From contig WIUZ02000005.1 in NCBI GenBank assembly GCA_015956445.1, positions 1,922,001 to 1,986,000 of the forward strand: a DNA stretch of 64,000 bases, written 5' to 3'. Each line of letters begins with the position of its first letter. Within the stretch, counting starts at the first letter, position 1. Under the pieces are notes generated by a model. The model saw nothing but the letters and a program-made list of their open reading frames with translations, made no database searches and was not told the DNA's origin. The translations under genes were made by a program, and so were the position numbers. The stretch comes from Thelephora terrestris (Eukaryota > Basidiomycota > Agaricomycetes > Thelephorales > Thelephoraceae). Positions 48,501 to 60,300 of the stretch are shown here, in pieces.

Positions 48501-48888
48501 TGTTCAGCAGTTCGGTGACATCTGGGAGGCTGATCGGTCCGCTCGAAGGTATCTCTTCCTATCGGCTTGAACTAGTCGTTCAGCTGAGTGCCGAAGATGG
48601 TGACGCCATGTTTGGGGAGGTCCTAGCGAGGAGGGGACAACACTTCGATCTCCGGGATGGAAGGGTGATGACCATGAGGCCTGCCGTAGATAGCGTCGAT
48701 TTCTGATGGGACTGGGATAGCACTTGTATAGCTCGTTGTGGATTCGCTGGGAATAGTACGCGCGTGTGTGTGTTTGAATGATTGGTGTGAAGGATAAGGA
48801 ATGTGAAGCATTCAAACATAAGAATTGGTAAGAAGAGTTCGACGAAAGAGCGTGTTATAAAAAGTTTAAAAATACCATGTTCCTGACA
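45592..48888 (-). mobile_element. Solo LTR of 3297 bp, copy 1, with antisense gene
   Basis: Ends TGTCAGGGCCACTC and ...CATGTTCCTGACA, flanked by GACCC (45587-45591 and 48889-48893). LTR sense is the minus strand: U3 is at the right, and a TATA-like TAGTATAAGTAG preceded by a perfect TGACGTCA lies at about 46036-46067. No direct repeats or pol domains inside. Same length as, and apparently identical to, the copy at 54079-57375, so both are very young. Confidence 0.75.
46968..48570 (+). CDS. Antisense LTR-borne gene with coiled coil (3297-bp family), copy 1
   Basis: Four exons by clear GT...AG boundaries: 46968-47099, 47199-47504, 47560-47772 and 47824-48570. Exon 1 starts at ATG MSFPNNHTYKVANG and ends TPYTTDDQ. 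Exon 2 holds LTWDDELWVRTIIAEKV and LWYTLQRGIYDQDLL. Exon 3 is a coiled coil (VERLEREVKEAKADVLRL onward). Exon 4 holds QVESLQYKTCNCKEG, FELEYADEVVLPSPNP, NCGRCVLQP and an Arg-rich region (RCKRSRRRLAHRM). The gene runs opposite to the LTR transcript. Relatedness to the gene in the 2916-bp LTR suggests a maintained protein. I do not recognise a family; the basic stretch and coiled coil would suit a nucleic-acid-associated or oligomeric protein. Confidence 0.6.
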
Positions 48889-49090
48889 GACCCTCTTCGT
48901 CGCGACGCTTGTCTATTGAGACTCTACTCTATCGCCACCACTTCCTATTCCCTCCCTACTTCTCCCTACTCCTCTCTACCTCTACCTGCTCTACCCTACA
49001 GACGTCTGCACAACCGGTCACCCACACCCTTCAGCTCCCTCTTCTTGCTACGTGTTCCCACGACTTAGCGAGACTGGGAAGTTCAGCGTG

Positions 49091-52000
49091 CTGTTACATC
49101 CCCTGTCAAAATTTCGTTGATGATAACCGAAGCCATTGTCGTTCGCTGTGGGTGCAAACAGATTCCTCTAAGCGATCTTCGTGTATATTGTTCGGCGATC
49201 GGAGTGACCACAACCAAGCGACCAGAGCACATGTTTCTTTCACAGAAATTAAAAACTAGATGTAACACCTTACAACCACTGTTGAACTGTGATGGACTCG
49301 AGACGACACTTTCTGGTATTGAAAATTTAGGAAAGCATTCCCTGCAACATTTGAGCGCTCAACATAAAGTGAAGATAGATCCAGAAAATGACATTGATTC
49401 AGCAAGAACGAGTGTCATTGATCACATAACATCGAGCGGGTGCCAGGCGTCAAGTTCTAGTTTATGCATATCAATTGACAACGAGTACCGAGAGAGCGAT
49501 GCTGGAGCCAACAATGACCTTGAAACCTACATTCTTCAACTTGCGGCGAAAAAGACAAAACTGACCAAAAAAGAGTTGTGAAGGGTTCTGAAATCAAAGG
49601 GCATTGAGTTTGATAACAGTGAGGGCATTGGTGAACTCCGACGGCACCTTCGTTCATATATCACAGCACTTCGTAAGGGTAAACAATCGCAATGGTCTCG
49701 TACCCAGCGTGCTGAGTCGGAATTCGAACGTCGTCACCACCTGAATAAGATTCGGGAAGAATGGCCCCAACCTGCTTCCATGAACTTGAAAGAAAATTGT
49801 GTTCATAATTTCCGTGCAGCCACCTCTTCAGAGAGCTTGCGCGAGTTTACTTGTGCCTGTTGTGCTGAAAGCGTGAATGTTTCGAATCGCAGAGTGCGAC
49901 AACTTGGTAAAATAAACTTAGAACTCATGCGAGATTGTACTGATCGTGTTTTCGACGAGAGCCAGTGCATCCCGCTGAAACCACCCTTCGCCAAAGGCCC
50001 TTTGGCCAACTTGATGATTGACGCTAACGGTATCATGCCCAAGACTGCTGAAAACAGCGTGTCCCTCCAGCTCTGTACCCGTTGTGACTCGTGCTTACGA
50101 AGAGGTAAACTCCCCCGGTTGGCAATCACAAACTTGAACGTATTGGGTTCTGTGCCACCCGAGATGGAAAATATGACAATGGTTGAGGAGATGCTGATCG
50201 CTCGTTGCCGTGCCAAGTGCTGCATCGTGAAGCTGCAAGATAACCGTACCAATGTCAGTCTACTGTCTTCACAACGCGGAATCAAAGGAAACATTATCGT
50301 CTACCCGCAAAAAGTTGGAGGACTTGCAAACGTACTACCTCCGCCTATTGACGATGTCGTTCACCCGATATGTGTACTCACTGGGGACAAGGGGTCAAAT
50401 ATCCTGTGGGTACATGCTGAACACATTGTGATCACAGTCAACAAGTGATCACAATGTGCCCAGTGGGGGAAATTTGAATACATTCAAAATGTGCCCAGCC
50501 ATGTGAGTCCAATATGCCCAGTAGGCACATTTTGATTGTGATCACAATGTACCCATCAATGTGATCTCAATGTGCCCACTGGGGACATTTTGATTGCGAT
50601 CACAATGTACACATCAATGTGAACTCAATGTGCCTGCTGTGCACATTTTAATTTCTTTCACAATGTTCCCATCAATGTGTTCTCAATGTACCCAACTCAT
50701 TACATAATAGTTTCTTTCACAATGTTGTCCACAATGTGTCCAACATGTGGCTGAGCCACTCATTCAAAATTCTTTCACAAAGTATCCAGTGATGTGTACA
50801 TAATGTCCCCAGGGGGTTCTTTTTGAAGTAATCACAATGTAATCACAATATTGTTCAATTTCATCATGAACTTTCAAAGAAATCACTATGTGTATGGCTG
50901 TACACATTCTAGACACATCACTGGATACTTTGTGAAAGAATTTTGAATGAGTGGCTCAGCCACATGTTGGACACATTGTGGACAACATTGTGAAAGAAAC
51001 TATTATGTAATGAGTTGGGTACATTGAGAACACATTGATGGGAACATTGTGTTCAGCATGTACCCACCGGGTATTTGACCCCTTGCCCCCAGTGACTGTT
51101 CATTGGACAAATGATACCCTCTCGGTCCTGGGTAAAAGAAAAGGCTTACCCACTTGTAGTGCGGAGAGAGGTTGTGCAGCAAAGCCTCATTTGGCTCAAA
51201 GCACACAATGTGCTGTACAAAGACATTGAGATCGACGAAACATGCTTAGAGCGGTTACCTGTCGACGGACTGCTAGACTACAACATTGAACATATCCCCT
51301 CTTCTGCTCACCTGGAAGCACTGGAATCGCGTTACGACACGAATCCGTCAGATGAGAACGCAAACGATTCTCTACCCCCTGATGAACCAACCGAAATTGA
51401 GTTCTCGAATGTGGTAATCACGGATGTTGACGCCCACGCCCCAGCCAGTGATCTCAAAGCGGCAGCACTTCGCTATTTCAAACAAGGAGGTGCGTTTCTT
51501 GCAGTTCCGCATGAACCGACACCAATGAATGAGTTCTTCGACCCCAATTTATTTTCGATGTTGTATCCCACTCTATTTCCGTATGGTATTGGTGGTGTTG
51601 AAGACAGGCGTCGCACAGTTGCAATCTCGTTCGAGAACCATATCAAACACCTTCTCTCCCTCGCTGACTGCAGATTCCAAGAACATTATTCATTTCTATT
51701 TATGGCATTCAACATAATTCAACGGTGAAAGTTACTGCTTCACACGAGCCTGAAGGTGAAACGGAAAAACTTACAATCTTGGGCCGAAAAATTCAAGTCG
51801 ATTTCCGCAACCACGATCGGGGATCTCGTCACAAAGTCATCGGACGGCAGATATCCTGTAGCACAAAATAGCAATCAGTGGAATGTTCTAGAGCTTATGC
51901 GCAATGTGAACACCGTTACCTCCCATATCCCTGGATCTTCTGCGGCCTGTGTCAACATGCGGAATGAGATCTGAGCGCTGATGATGAAAGTCGGATTACC

Positions 52001-52572
52001 AAGTTTCTTCATCGCGGTGAACCCTGCTGACACCCGTAACCCAATCGTAAAGTTCCTTGCAGGCAACGACATCGACGTTGACGTGTTGCTTCCCGAACAA
52101 GTTCCGAACCCATGGGAACAATCGATTCTGGTGGCAAAGAATCCAGTAATAGCTGCGCGATTTTTTGACACCTACCTCAAGGCATTCATTTCGACCGTAC
52201 TGGGCTATGATGTGACGAAGAAAGACTTGACCGGTGGTGTACTCGGCCTGGTGAAGGCGCATTATGGCTGTGTCGAAGCGCAGGGACGTGGGACACTGCA
52301 CTGTCACATGCTTGTCTGGTTGGAGGGTGCCCTGAATCCAAACGAAATTCGTGATCGGATCGTAAAAGACGGCGACACAGAGTGGGGTGAGAAACTCATC
52401 AGATTTCTCGACGATGCCATTGTGAACGTCATTCCCGATGATCCTGATCCCAAGCTTGCCATCCCATCTTCGCTTCATCACCCCTGCACAGTACGAGGCG
52501 TTAACTTGAATGAACCCAATGTAGACCTTCGTTTGAAGTCGCGATTGAAAGATGTTCACCTCCTCGCGAAAG
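49091..52572 (+). pseudogene. Helitron helicase/Rep protein, N-terminal part
   Basis: Begins right after the Gypsy LTR. The order is an N-terminal region (about 49117-49580); a SAP-like segment; a DUF6570-like region with LCTRCDSCLRRGKLPRLAI, NLNVLGSVPPEME and RGIKGNIIVYPQ; then after the foldback WVKEKAYPLVVRREVV and a Helitron_like_N domain (NEFFDPNLFSMLYPTLFPYG, GLPSFFIAVNPADTRNPIV). The HUH motif is in RGTLHCHMLVW. In-frame TGA codons at 49579-49581 and 51972-51974, and the 716-bp foldback at 50379, break the gene. The reading frame then meets the Copia element at 52573 and continues cleanly after it at 62258. Rolling-circle transposition protein, now inactive. The 5' terminus of the Helitron is not visible. 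Confidence 0.85.
50379..51094. mobile_element. CACTA-like foldback MITE, copy 4 (716 bp)
   Basis: Starts CACTGGGGACAAGGGGTC and ends GACCCCTTGCCCCCAGTG, with duplication ACT (50376-50378 and 51095-51097). Same family as copy 3, but the right arm is shorter, so an internal segment has been lost. Removing the insert and one ACT restores a continuous Helitron frame at this point. Confidence 0.88.
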
Positions 52573-52925
52573 TGTTGAGCAGGTAGGGTATATTCTATAC
52601 TACTACATGGCGTACTCTAGTTCTTACCTGAAGGGGGAAGGTATGGTAGTGCAAGTGGGAGAGAGAGAGAGAGAAGCGATTGATTGATCTATGGACACAT
52701 GAGGGGTATATATACTATCTACTCTATTATCGTCACATCTATGCAGTGTGACTGATGCATGGTCCGCGCGGCGGCTTAAGGCACGCGCGCGTCATACCGA
52801 TCGATCGGGTCACTGATGTGACACCGTCCCTTCGGGTCGCTTATTCAGCGCTCTCCGGTGTCGGCTCTCGCACGAAGCGGTGGAGCCGGTTGACCCGTTG
52901 CCGGGCACAGACCTCCGGTTCAACA
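52573..52925 (-). repeat. Copia 3' LTR
   Basis: 353 bp with TGTTGA...TCAACA ends. Contains a GA dinucleotide run and GTATATATAC near the middle, a possible TATA region. Nearly identical to 61900-62252. Confidence 0.93.
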
Positions 52926-53001
52926 CTCCCCCTTACTAAGTACAGCTCCCTGTATAACTTCGTTGGTGGGAACTGGACTGTAGTAAGTTGGAGGTATGTG
53001 T

Positions 53002-54073
53002 TCAGAAGAATTCAAGGCCTAGGGCATCTCTGAATTTTCTGAGTTTGACGACTCCAAGGTTCTTCGTCAGGAGATCCGCGGGATTGTCATCCCCGGGAAT
53101 GAAATACACTACCACGCGTCCATCATCGATGACTTTGCGAATATAATGATAGCGGATATCGATATGTTTCGACCTCTTTTCAGTAACCGGATTTGAGGCG
53201 ATAAAGATCGAGCCTTGGTTATCTCCGCAGATTGGGATGGCTTTAAGGTCATAGCCGAGCTCCCCCAGGAGGGTATGCATCCAGACTACTTGGCGGCTAC
53301 AATCAGAGAGCGCCATGCATTCAGCCTCAGTGGACGACAGCGCAATGGTTTTCTGTGCTCTTGAGGTCCATGAGATGAGCCCTTTTGCCATCCGGACAAA
53401 GTATCCACTTTGGGATCGTCTCTGAGTGGGGTCTGAAGCCCAGTCTGAGTCGGTACAGGCTGAGATACCTTCCCGTGAATCTCCGTCGTAGGTTAATCGA
53501 TATTTTGAAGTCCCGATTAAGTAGCGGCAGATATACAGCGCTTTCTCAACGTGCTCTTTTGACAGGTTTGCAGCATATTGCGCAAGTTTAGTAACCGCGA
53601 AGGCGATATCTGGTCGGGTACCTAGCATGAGGTATAGTAAGGAACCAATTATGGTTTGGAACCTGCTTCGTCTTTCCGGACATGCTACCTCTGTCGACGG
53701 AGTCGGCACATACCCGGCCGGGAGAGGGGTTGCTGCAGTTTTAGCATTTTGCATCCCACATCGCTCAAGGACCGTTTGGAGGTAGGCGCATTGATCTATG
53801 GAGATCTTGCTGCCATGTCGGGTGATCCTCATGCGGAGGAAGTCAGTTAGGTCCCCTAAATCCCTGGTTTCCCATATCTTCATGAACTCCCCCTTGAGCT
53901 GCTCCGTAAGCGCTGTGTGGGGTCCGGTAAAGATGGCGTCATCTACGTAGATTAACGCAATTACGAATCTTCCATCTTTATCCTGGTAAATGAAGATCCC
54001 GGCATCTGAGCTCAAGGATTTGAATCCGAGCTTTTCCATGGACTGTTTCAGGGCTCGCCACCATGCGAGTCCG
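53002..54073 (-). pseudogene. Copia Pol, C-terminal part: reverse transcriptase end and RNase H
   Basis: Carries the RT active-site segment LIYVDDAIFTGP, then LGDLTDFLRMRI, and the GSLLYLMLGTRPDIAFAV stretch. RNase H follows with CTDSDWASDPTQRRSQSG, TEAECMALSDCSRQVVW and HIDIRYHYIRKVI, ending at a stop at 53002. Typical Copia order. Separated from the rest of Pol only by the inserted solo LTR. Confidence 0.88.
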
Positions 54074-54078
54074 GCTTG

Positions 54079-57000
54079 TGTCAGGAACATGGTATTTTTA
54101 AACTTTTTATAACACGCTCTTTCGTCGAACTCTTCTTACCAATTCTTATGTTTGAATGCTTCACATTCCTTATCCTTCACACCAATCATTCAAACACACA
54201 CACGCGCGTACTATTCCCAGCGAATCCACAACGAGCTATACAAGTGCTATCCCAGTCCCATCAGAAATCGACGCTATCTACGGCAGGCCTCATGGTCATC
54301 ACCCTTCCATCCCGGAGATCGAAGTGTTGTCCCCTCCTCGCTAGGACCTCCCCAAACATGGCGTCACCATCTTCGGCACTCAGCTGAACGACTAGTTCAA
54401 GCCGATAGGAAGAGATACCTTCGAGCGGACCGATCAGCCTCCCAGATGTCACCGAACTGCTGAACACCTGGTCCCACATCTCCATCACCGGGTGACTGCT
54501 CGACAGTACTGTCGACGTAGTCGGCAAGCGACCCTCCGTCTCCCTCGTCGGACCCCTGGGTGGGATCCTGGATTGCGAGTCGACGCTGGTGACGAAGCTG
54601 GATCTCCGACTCGACCTGTCGGTAGGGACGGTTGACCCGATAGCGGAACTCTCGTCCCCTATCTCGACCAGACTGGTCACCATCCGACTCAACTGGACGT
54701 GGGTATGGGTAAGCCGATGGAGCCATGCGATGAGCAAGACGGCGTCGAGAGCGTTTGCAACGTTGCCCCTTAGTCACCGGACGTACCTCGGCGACCCTCG
54801 GAGCATCTTCAGCTCGGTCAACCTCCATGACCTCATCCTCGATCTTCACCAGCTGATGGATCGGCTGCAAGACGCAGCGCCCACAGTTCTCCTTGTTGGA
54901 AGCGGCCAAGGTGGAAGCCGGACCTGGAGTCGGAACGGGAATCGCGTTCTCAATCGGAGGAGTCGCATAGGACGACGGGTTAGGCGATGGGAGTACCACC
55001 TCGTCGGCGTACTCCAACTCGAACGGAACATCGGCGGTCCCCTGACCAACCAATTTGGGACCCTCCTTGCAGTTGCAGGTTTTGTACTGCAAGGACTCAA
55101 CCTGTGCCGTCAACACTGCCACTACGTTCTCGAGTTCTTCGGTCTAGGAAATGTCAGCTTCCATCATTCTGAGCAATGATGAAAGCGGCATTACCTTTTC
55201 ATCCCTCCTGGCCAGCGCCCCCTTGATGTTGTTGTCACGAACCTTCAACCCTGCGATCAACTCCTGATGGTTGGCGACCATTGCCTCCAACGCCTCGTTT
55301 GTTCCCTGTTGAAAGGCCGCCAAGGTCTCCTTCATCTGAAGACCCTCTGCCGACAAACGAAGGACGTCTGCCTTTGCCTCTTTCACCTCCCGCTCCAATC
55401 GTTCAACCTAGGCAGTCTGATTAGTCGAGAGTCATACTCGAATATTCAGACAGAAAACCTACCCGGCTTTCTCCCTCCCGAACGAGCGACCACAAGAGGC
55501 TAGTGGAAGCGGTAGCATGGCGGACAGCCCGAGGAACGGTCGCTCCGTGCTCCAACAGATCCTGATCGTAGATCCCCCTCTGAAGGGTGTACCAGAGCTC
55601 CTTCTTGATCGGATGCTCCAACTCTCCGAACCTACCCCTCATCTGGAAGGCCACCTTCTCGGCAATGATCGTACGGACCCAGAGCTCGTCATCCCAGGTC
55701 AACCCCACCAAATGCGGCATCGTCTCCCTGAGACGTTCGGCGTCCACTTCCGTGACGACCTCCAAGATCTAGAAGCCGTTAGCTGGACATCAACGCCCAA
55801 AAGAACGTGCCTCTACCTAGAGGAAGGCGTTAGTGCTAGCACAGAAAGCTCTAAGTCTCCCCCATACCTGGTCATCCGTGGTATAGGGAGTCCCAGCCGC
55901 ACAGGCGTAGGACTTGCGAGCGGCGGCACGACGGTCGATGCGAGAGATGGTGGAGATACCATTGGCAACTTTGTAGGTATGGTTGTTGGGGAAGGACATG
56001 TTTTGGTAAGATGATGGGGAAGTTGCTGGTGTTGCTGATCAAGGATGGCTCCAAGAAGACGTCCTTCTTATAGCCTAGATCGGTGATCCTTCACGTGACC
56101 TACCTCGACGAACCTCATTGGTCCGGGTCACATCAACTTCCGCCCCTGTACCATCATCGTTGGCTTACTACATCAAGCTGACACCTCGGCCCGCGGGACG
56201 GCCTTGGAAGAACTTCGTTCCGGAACGCCTAGAACGCGCGCGCACTAAAAATAGGTCTCAAGACCCTGATGACCCCTTTATGACATCACGAACCCCTTTT
56301 TACGACCCCTCATGACTTTATGATTACGATCAACCCTGGACCCTGATCACACACGTGGACAGTCACATCACAGTCTCCTAACTGGAGGAAGGAATCGCCG
56401 TTATTCGGAAGGAGTGCCTTAGACTCCTTTTGTTTAGCCCAGCGAATGTGGAGTAGCCGTTAGCGTGAAACGCCGGCGAATCTGTAATCCCTCATGTCCC
56501 ATGAGTCTAGGCCCGACCTCCTCATGTTCGGACGTACGTTGAGGTTACCACTTGTCCGTGATGCTGTTACCGCCTACAGACAACAAGGGATGTTTGCATG
56601 GCTCTACTCCCGAATCCGCTGGTACAACTATGTAAAGGGAGATTGCCACCTGACCCTTGGGTGTGATCCTCAGGTACGAACTTTTATGACCCCATGCCCC
56701 TATTTCTTTTGGGACTAGTGTTATCTTTACCCCTATGTTTCATGCGGACATTCGTTATCTTTTATGCAATCCTTCACACGCTAGTAAGGCCCTTTGTCCT
56801 TTATTCTCCCACGCGTCACCTTGTTCGCTTCCCTTACTTAGTGTTCTCACACTCCTTATCTCCCTTTGTTCTGGACTTGATAAGGGTATATTAGGGTATT
56901 GACGTCATGGCCACTCCTTTAGTATAAGTAGCAACTGTGGCTGTATCGTAGTACCTTAGTTTTGTTACCTCAGGAAATCCTCTGCCCTTTTCAGCCCAGT

Positions 57001-57375
57001 TGCAGTTAAGGCCAAGTCAGAGTTTCTTGTTTGATCCAAGACATCCCCATCTGCTCTCCCTCCCGCTCTGCGCGTCAACTGCGCCTCGTAACTATAGACT
57101 CCCAGCAGTCATATTAGAACACCTCGAGCGTCCAGTCGATCAACTGGTGGAGTCATCAATCCTGCTGTAGGGATCAACCCTTGCTTGTTAAACCGAACGA
57201 AGTGCGGTTTAGGTTGGGTTTCTCTTTAGGATTTCGACCTGACTTGTAGTGACCTCGGACAACCTACCGGAAGAATAGAGACGTGATCGTTCTCTCACAA
57301 GCTAGTTAGACTAGTGAGTACTCTGCGGAGTCGGCTCAGTGCACTGGTAGTTGTTGGGGTAGAGTGGCCCTGACA
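54079..57375 (+). mobile_element. Solo LTR of 3297 bp, copy 2, with antisense gene
   Basis: Ends TGTCAGGAACATGG and ...GGCCCTGACA, flanked by GCTTG (54074-54078 and 57376-57380), inside the Copia reverse transcriptase. LTR sense is the plus strand: U3 with an antisense gene, TGACGTCA at 56900-56907, TATA-like TAGTATAAGTAG at about 56920, then a transcribed-type region. Inverse orientation to copy 1 and the same length. Confidence 0.75.
54397..55999 (-). CDS. Antisense LTR-borne gene with coiled coil (3297-bp family), copy 2
   Basis: Mirror copy of the gene at 46968-48570. ATG at 55999; exons 55999-55868, 55768-55463, 55407-55195 and 55143-54397. The products in every frame appear identical to copy 1, so no substitutions have accumulated since the copies separated. 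Confidence 0.6.
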
Positions 57376-57380
57376 GCTTG

Positions 57381-60300
57381 TTTCAGTCCGTAGAGGGCAC
57401 GCTTTAAGCGGAGAACATGAGTCTCTTTTCCTGGAGCTACGAATCCCTCTGGTTGTTCCATGTAGATCTCCTCGTCGAGTTCGCCGTATAGGTACGCATT
57501 TCGAACATCAAGTCCTTTAAGGACCCATCCTCCGAGGGCGGCCATTGCAAATATTAGGCGCACTGTCTCGAATCGGACAACGGGGGAGAACACGGCATTG
57601 TAGTCCATTCCCTCAACCTGTGAGAAGCCTTTTGCTACTAAGCGGGCTTTCTTGCGACCATCTGGTTTCTGGTCGAATACCCAGCGGTTTTTGATAACCT
57701 TGCGGCCTCGAGGGCGCTCTACCAGGTCGTATACTTTGCGCCTGCGAAGAGCTTCCAACTCTTCGTTGCAGGCTGTCCTCCATTCCTCGAGCTCTGCCTG
57801 TGGTAGTGTGGCGATGTCTCGGTATTTCCATTCTTTTGGAGTTTTTTCGTTGGCGGTTGGTGAGACGGCTTTCGAAATCAAGAGGTTTTGGAGTTCTACT
57901 CCCCCTTCTCGGCATAGCCTAGCCAGAAGGGCGTCAGTGTCTTCCTCAGGGGTGGTGAATCCGGATGGCTCAACGGATTTTTCAACCTCATTTTCGGATT
58001 CTGACGCCGCTTCAGTCTCTTCCTCAGGGGAGGATTCTCTCTCAGGGAGTGGCCGCGTGCTAGGTCCGGGAACTGCTCCTGAACTTCGCCCGCGCCTAGG
58101 TGCTACGGAAAAATCTCCGACAACCTTCTTCCAATCCTTCATACACCGGGTAGACTTAATTATCTCTACCAGATGTTTACTACCGTAAACATTGCCGGGC
58201 TTGGCCGGTACTTTCCGCTCACGCTGAGGCCTCCGAGTCTTAACAGGTGATGGAGGCATAATCGTTGGCGGGGCGGGTGGTGCATCCTCAGGGCCGGAAT
58301 CAGAGCTAGAGCTGGGTGTAGGCGATCTCGGCGGCTCCGAACTGGGCGCTCTAGATTGCACTGGCGTCTGCGGCCGTGGTGCTGGCTCAATAGCACGTTC
58401 CTTGCCTTTTGAGGAAGGCTTGGGGGTAGGTTTGGGACGCGCTGAGGGTGCTGCGTCATCTTCCTCTTGTCCTCCTGGAAGGGGACACTGGCAGTCACCG
58501 TCTTTATGACAGTGATGACTGGGTAGGGGTGGCGCAGTAGATTGCAGCCGTGTGTTTCGCCGCACACTGGCAGTTGGGCACTTTGGAAAGTGCAACTCAT
58601 CGAAGGTGGCCTGAGCAGCGGAGAAAATGATGTTGTTAGGTCCGCGCATAAAGATCCATCCTTTTCCTCCCGGGTGAGTACCCAGGTAGGTCATCAATTC
58701 TGATCGGGGTGCGAGTTTGTTTATCCGTACTTCTTCTGGGATGAAGACGTAGGCTCCGCAGCCGAAGACCCGAAGGTGATCAATTGAAGGCTTACTTCCA
58801 TTTAATAGTTGGAATGGAGTCTGCCAATTTAGGCGACGGTTCGGCGTTCGATTGTAAACGTGAGTTGCGTGGTCAAGGGCGAATTCCCACCAAGACTGAG
58901 GGAGGCAAGCCTGTAATCTCATGGATTCTGCCTTATCCATCAATGTTCGAATGATCCTTTCCGCGCGACCGTTTTGTTGGTGCGCGTGCGGAATAGATTG
59001 GAGGATCTCAATCCCTTTTTCTTTGAGCATCGTCGTAAATGTTATGGACGTGTACTCCCCCCCGGCATCGGACATCCATCGACGTACTCTCTTCTGGTAT
59101 TTGGTTTCAACCATAGCCAGGAAGTGTCTGGTAGCCATAAGTGCAGCGTCCTTAGTGCGCAAATTCATGGTCCAGGCGTGTGAGGTATAGTCGTCATAGA
59201 AGACGATTGAGTATTTGTACTTGCGATAAGATTCAATGGGGAAGGTTTTTAGATCCGAATGGATCAGCTCGAAAGGGGCGCTTGCTCTGGTGTTGGATGG
59301 GGGAAAGGTTTTATTTGTCATCTTTCCTTGCGCACATCCAGTGCAGAGGTGCTCTTTTGGGATTTCGACATGAGGAAAATCCTTGACATGTTTCCCAGCC
59401 TTTTGGATCACTTCTTTTGAGGGGTGAGCCAGTCGGCGGTGCATGATTTCAAAATCAGCACTATAAATGGTCTCAATTTTAGCAGCAGTAAGTTGCGCTC
59501 CGAGGAGAGTTTTGATGACGTAAATACTGTCATCCTCGGTTCGAGGGTGGAAGGTAAGAAATTCTGTTTCTTCCTCATAGAGTGAGATTTCGCGAGCACT
59601 CCCCCTCGAGAGGAGTCCGCTTTTGAGGAATTGACCAAGGGACAGCAGCCTATGGGAGATGTCTGGGACATGATAGACAGGACTTAGTCGAACGGCCTTT
59701 TCGTTTATGTGGAGGACCACTGTTCCTTTACCAATAATCGTCGTGAAGTTGGTCGCTGTTCTTAAAAGAATGGACTCAATAGCCTCGTACTCCACGAAGT
59801 CGTTTATGTCAAAAGTAAAGTGCCGGGATGCTCCAGAATCGAGCATCCATACAGCTTCAGTTTCACTCGGGGCAGACAAGGTAAAACAAATATATTTGGA
59901 AGCTACTACTGAAGACCTAGACTTATCTTCAGGTGCTGTGGAGTCGTTAGTTTCGTTACTCAACACTAAATTTGTTTCATACCTTCCACCAAGGCCAGAC
60001 AGACCGGCAACCGACGCAGGGGAGACAACATCCATCTCATCATCCGACCATCCCAGGCTTACTTCATCCTCGCCCGGCGGGGTACGCGCCTTTTTGCGGG
60101 GGCGAGGATCGATTGTCTGCTCATAAGAGCATTCCAGCCTTTTTAGGGTCTCAATCGAAGGTTTCACACTTATGCGTGCTGCAAGGTCCCTAGCCTCCTG
60201 TACGGAGGGATAGAAGGAAGGGGCCCCTGTGCCTTGACGATGGACGGGGGGATGGCGTATGGGAAAAGCCGCCATGGAGGCAAAACCATAATCCGAGACC

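Larger units (their letters stand above)
22890..49085 (+). mobile_element. Gypsy (Ty3-type) LTR retrotransposon, broken, with several guests
   Basis: A fossil Gypsy element on the plus strand. Its parts are a 5' LTR portion (22890-24699), a leader, Gag with a CCHC knuckle, protease, reverse transcriptase, RNase H and integrase regions in Ty3/Gypsy order (to 31348), the pol tail (39958-40219) and a long 3' LTR region ending at 49085. It is broken, with roughly four or five breaks in the coding region. Guests are three CACTA-like foldbacks (22940, 41108 and 42706), a Foldback-like minisatellite element (31349-39949) and a 3297-bp solo LTR (45592-48888). No matching 5-bp target duplication was found: GCGTG follows the 3' LTR, but the 5' flank differs. 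The two LTRs are similar in R/U5 and much less so in U3, which suggests moderate age plus recombination. Confidence 0.85.
44490..49085 (+). repeat. Gypsy 3' LTR, part matching the 5' LTR
   Basis: Matches 22890-24699. U3 (44500-45190) agrees only roughly, while the region from the TATA box (about 45190-45199) onward is almost identical, including the GCAGT hairpins (45322-45501). It is split by the 3297-bp solo LTR (45592-48888) and resumes at 48889, ending ...GGGAAGTTCA at 49085. Confidence 0.8.

Noticed and set aside
45592-48888. DNA transposon with short TGTCAGG termini
   Set aside because: A TATA box and transcribed-type region near one end, TG...CA ends and 5-bp duplications fit an LTR better; kept as an alternative in the findings.
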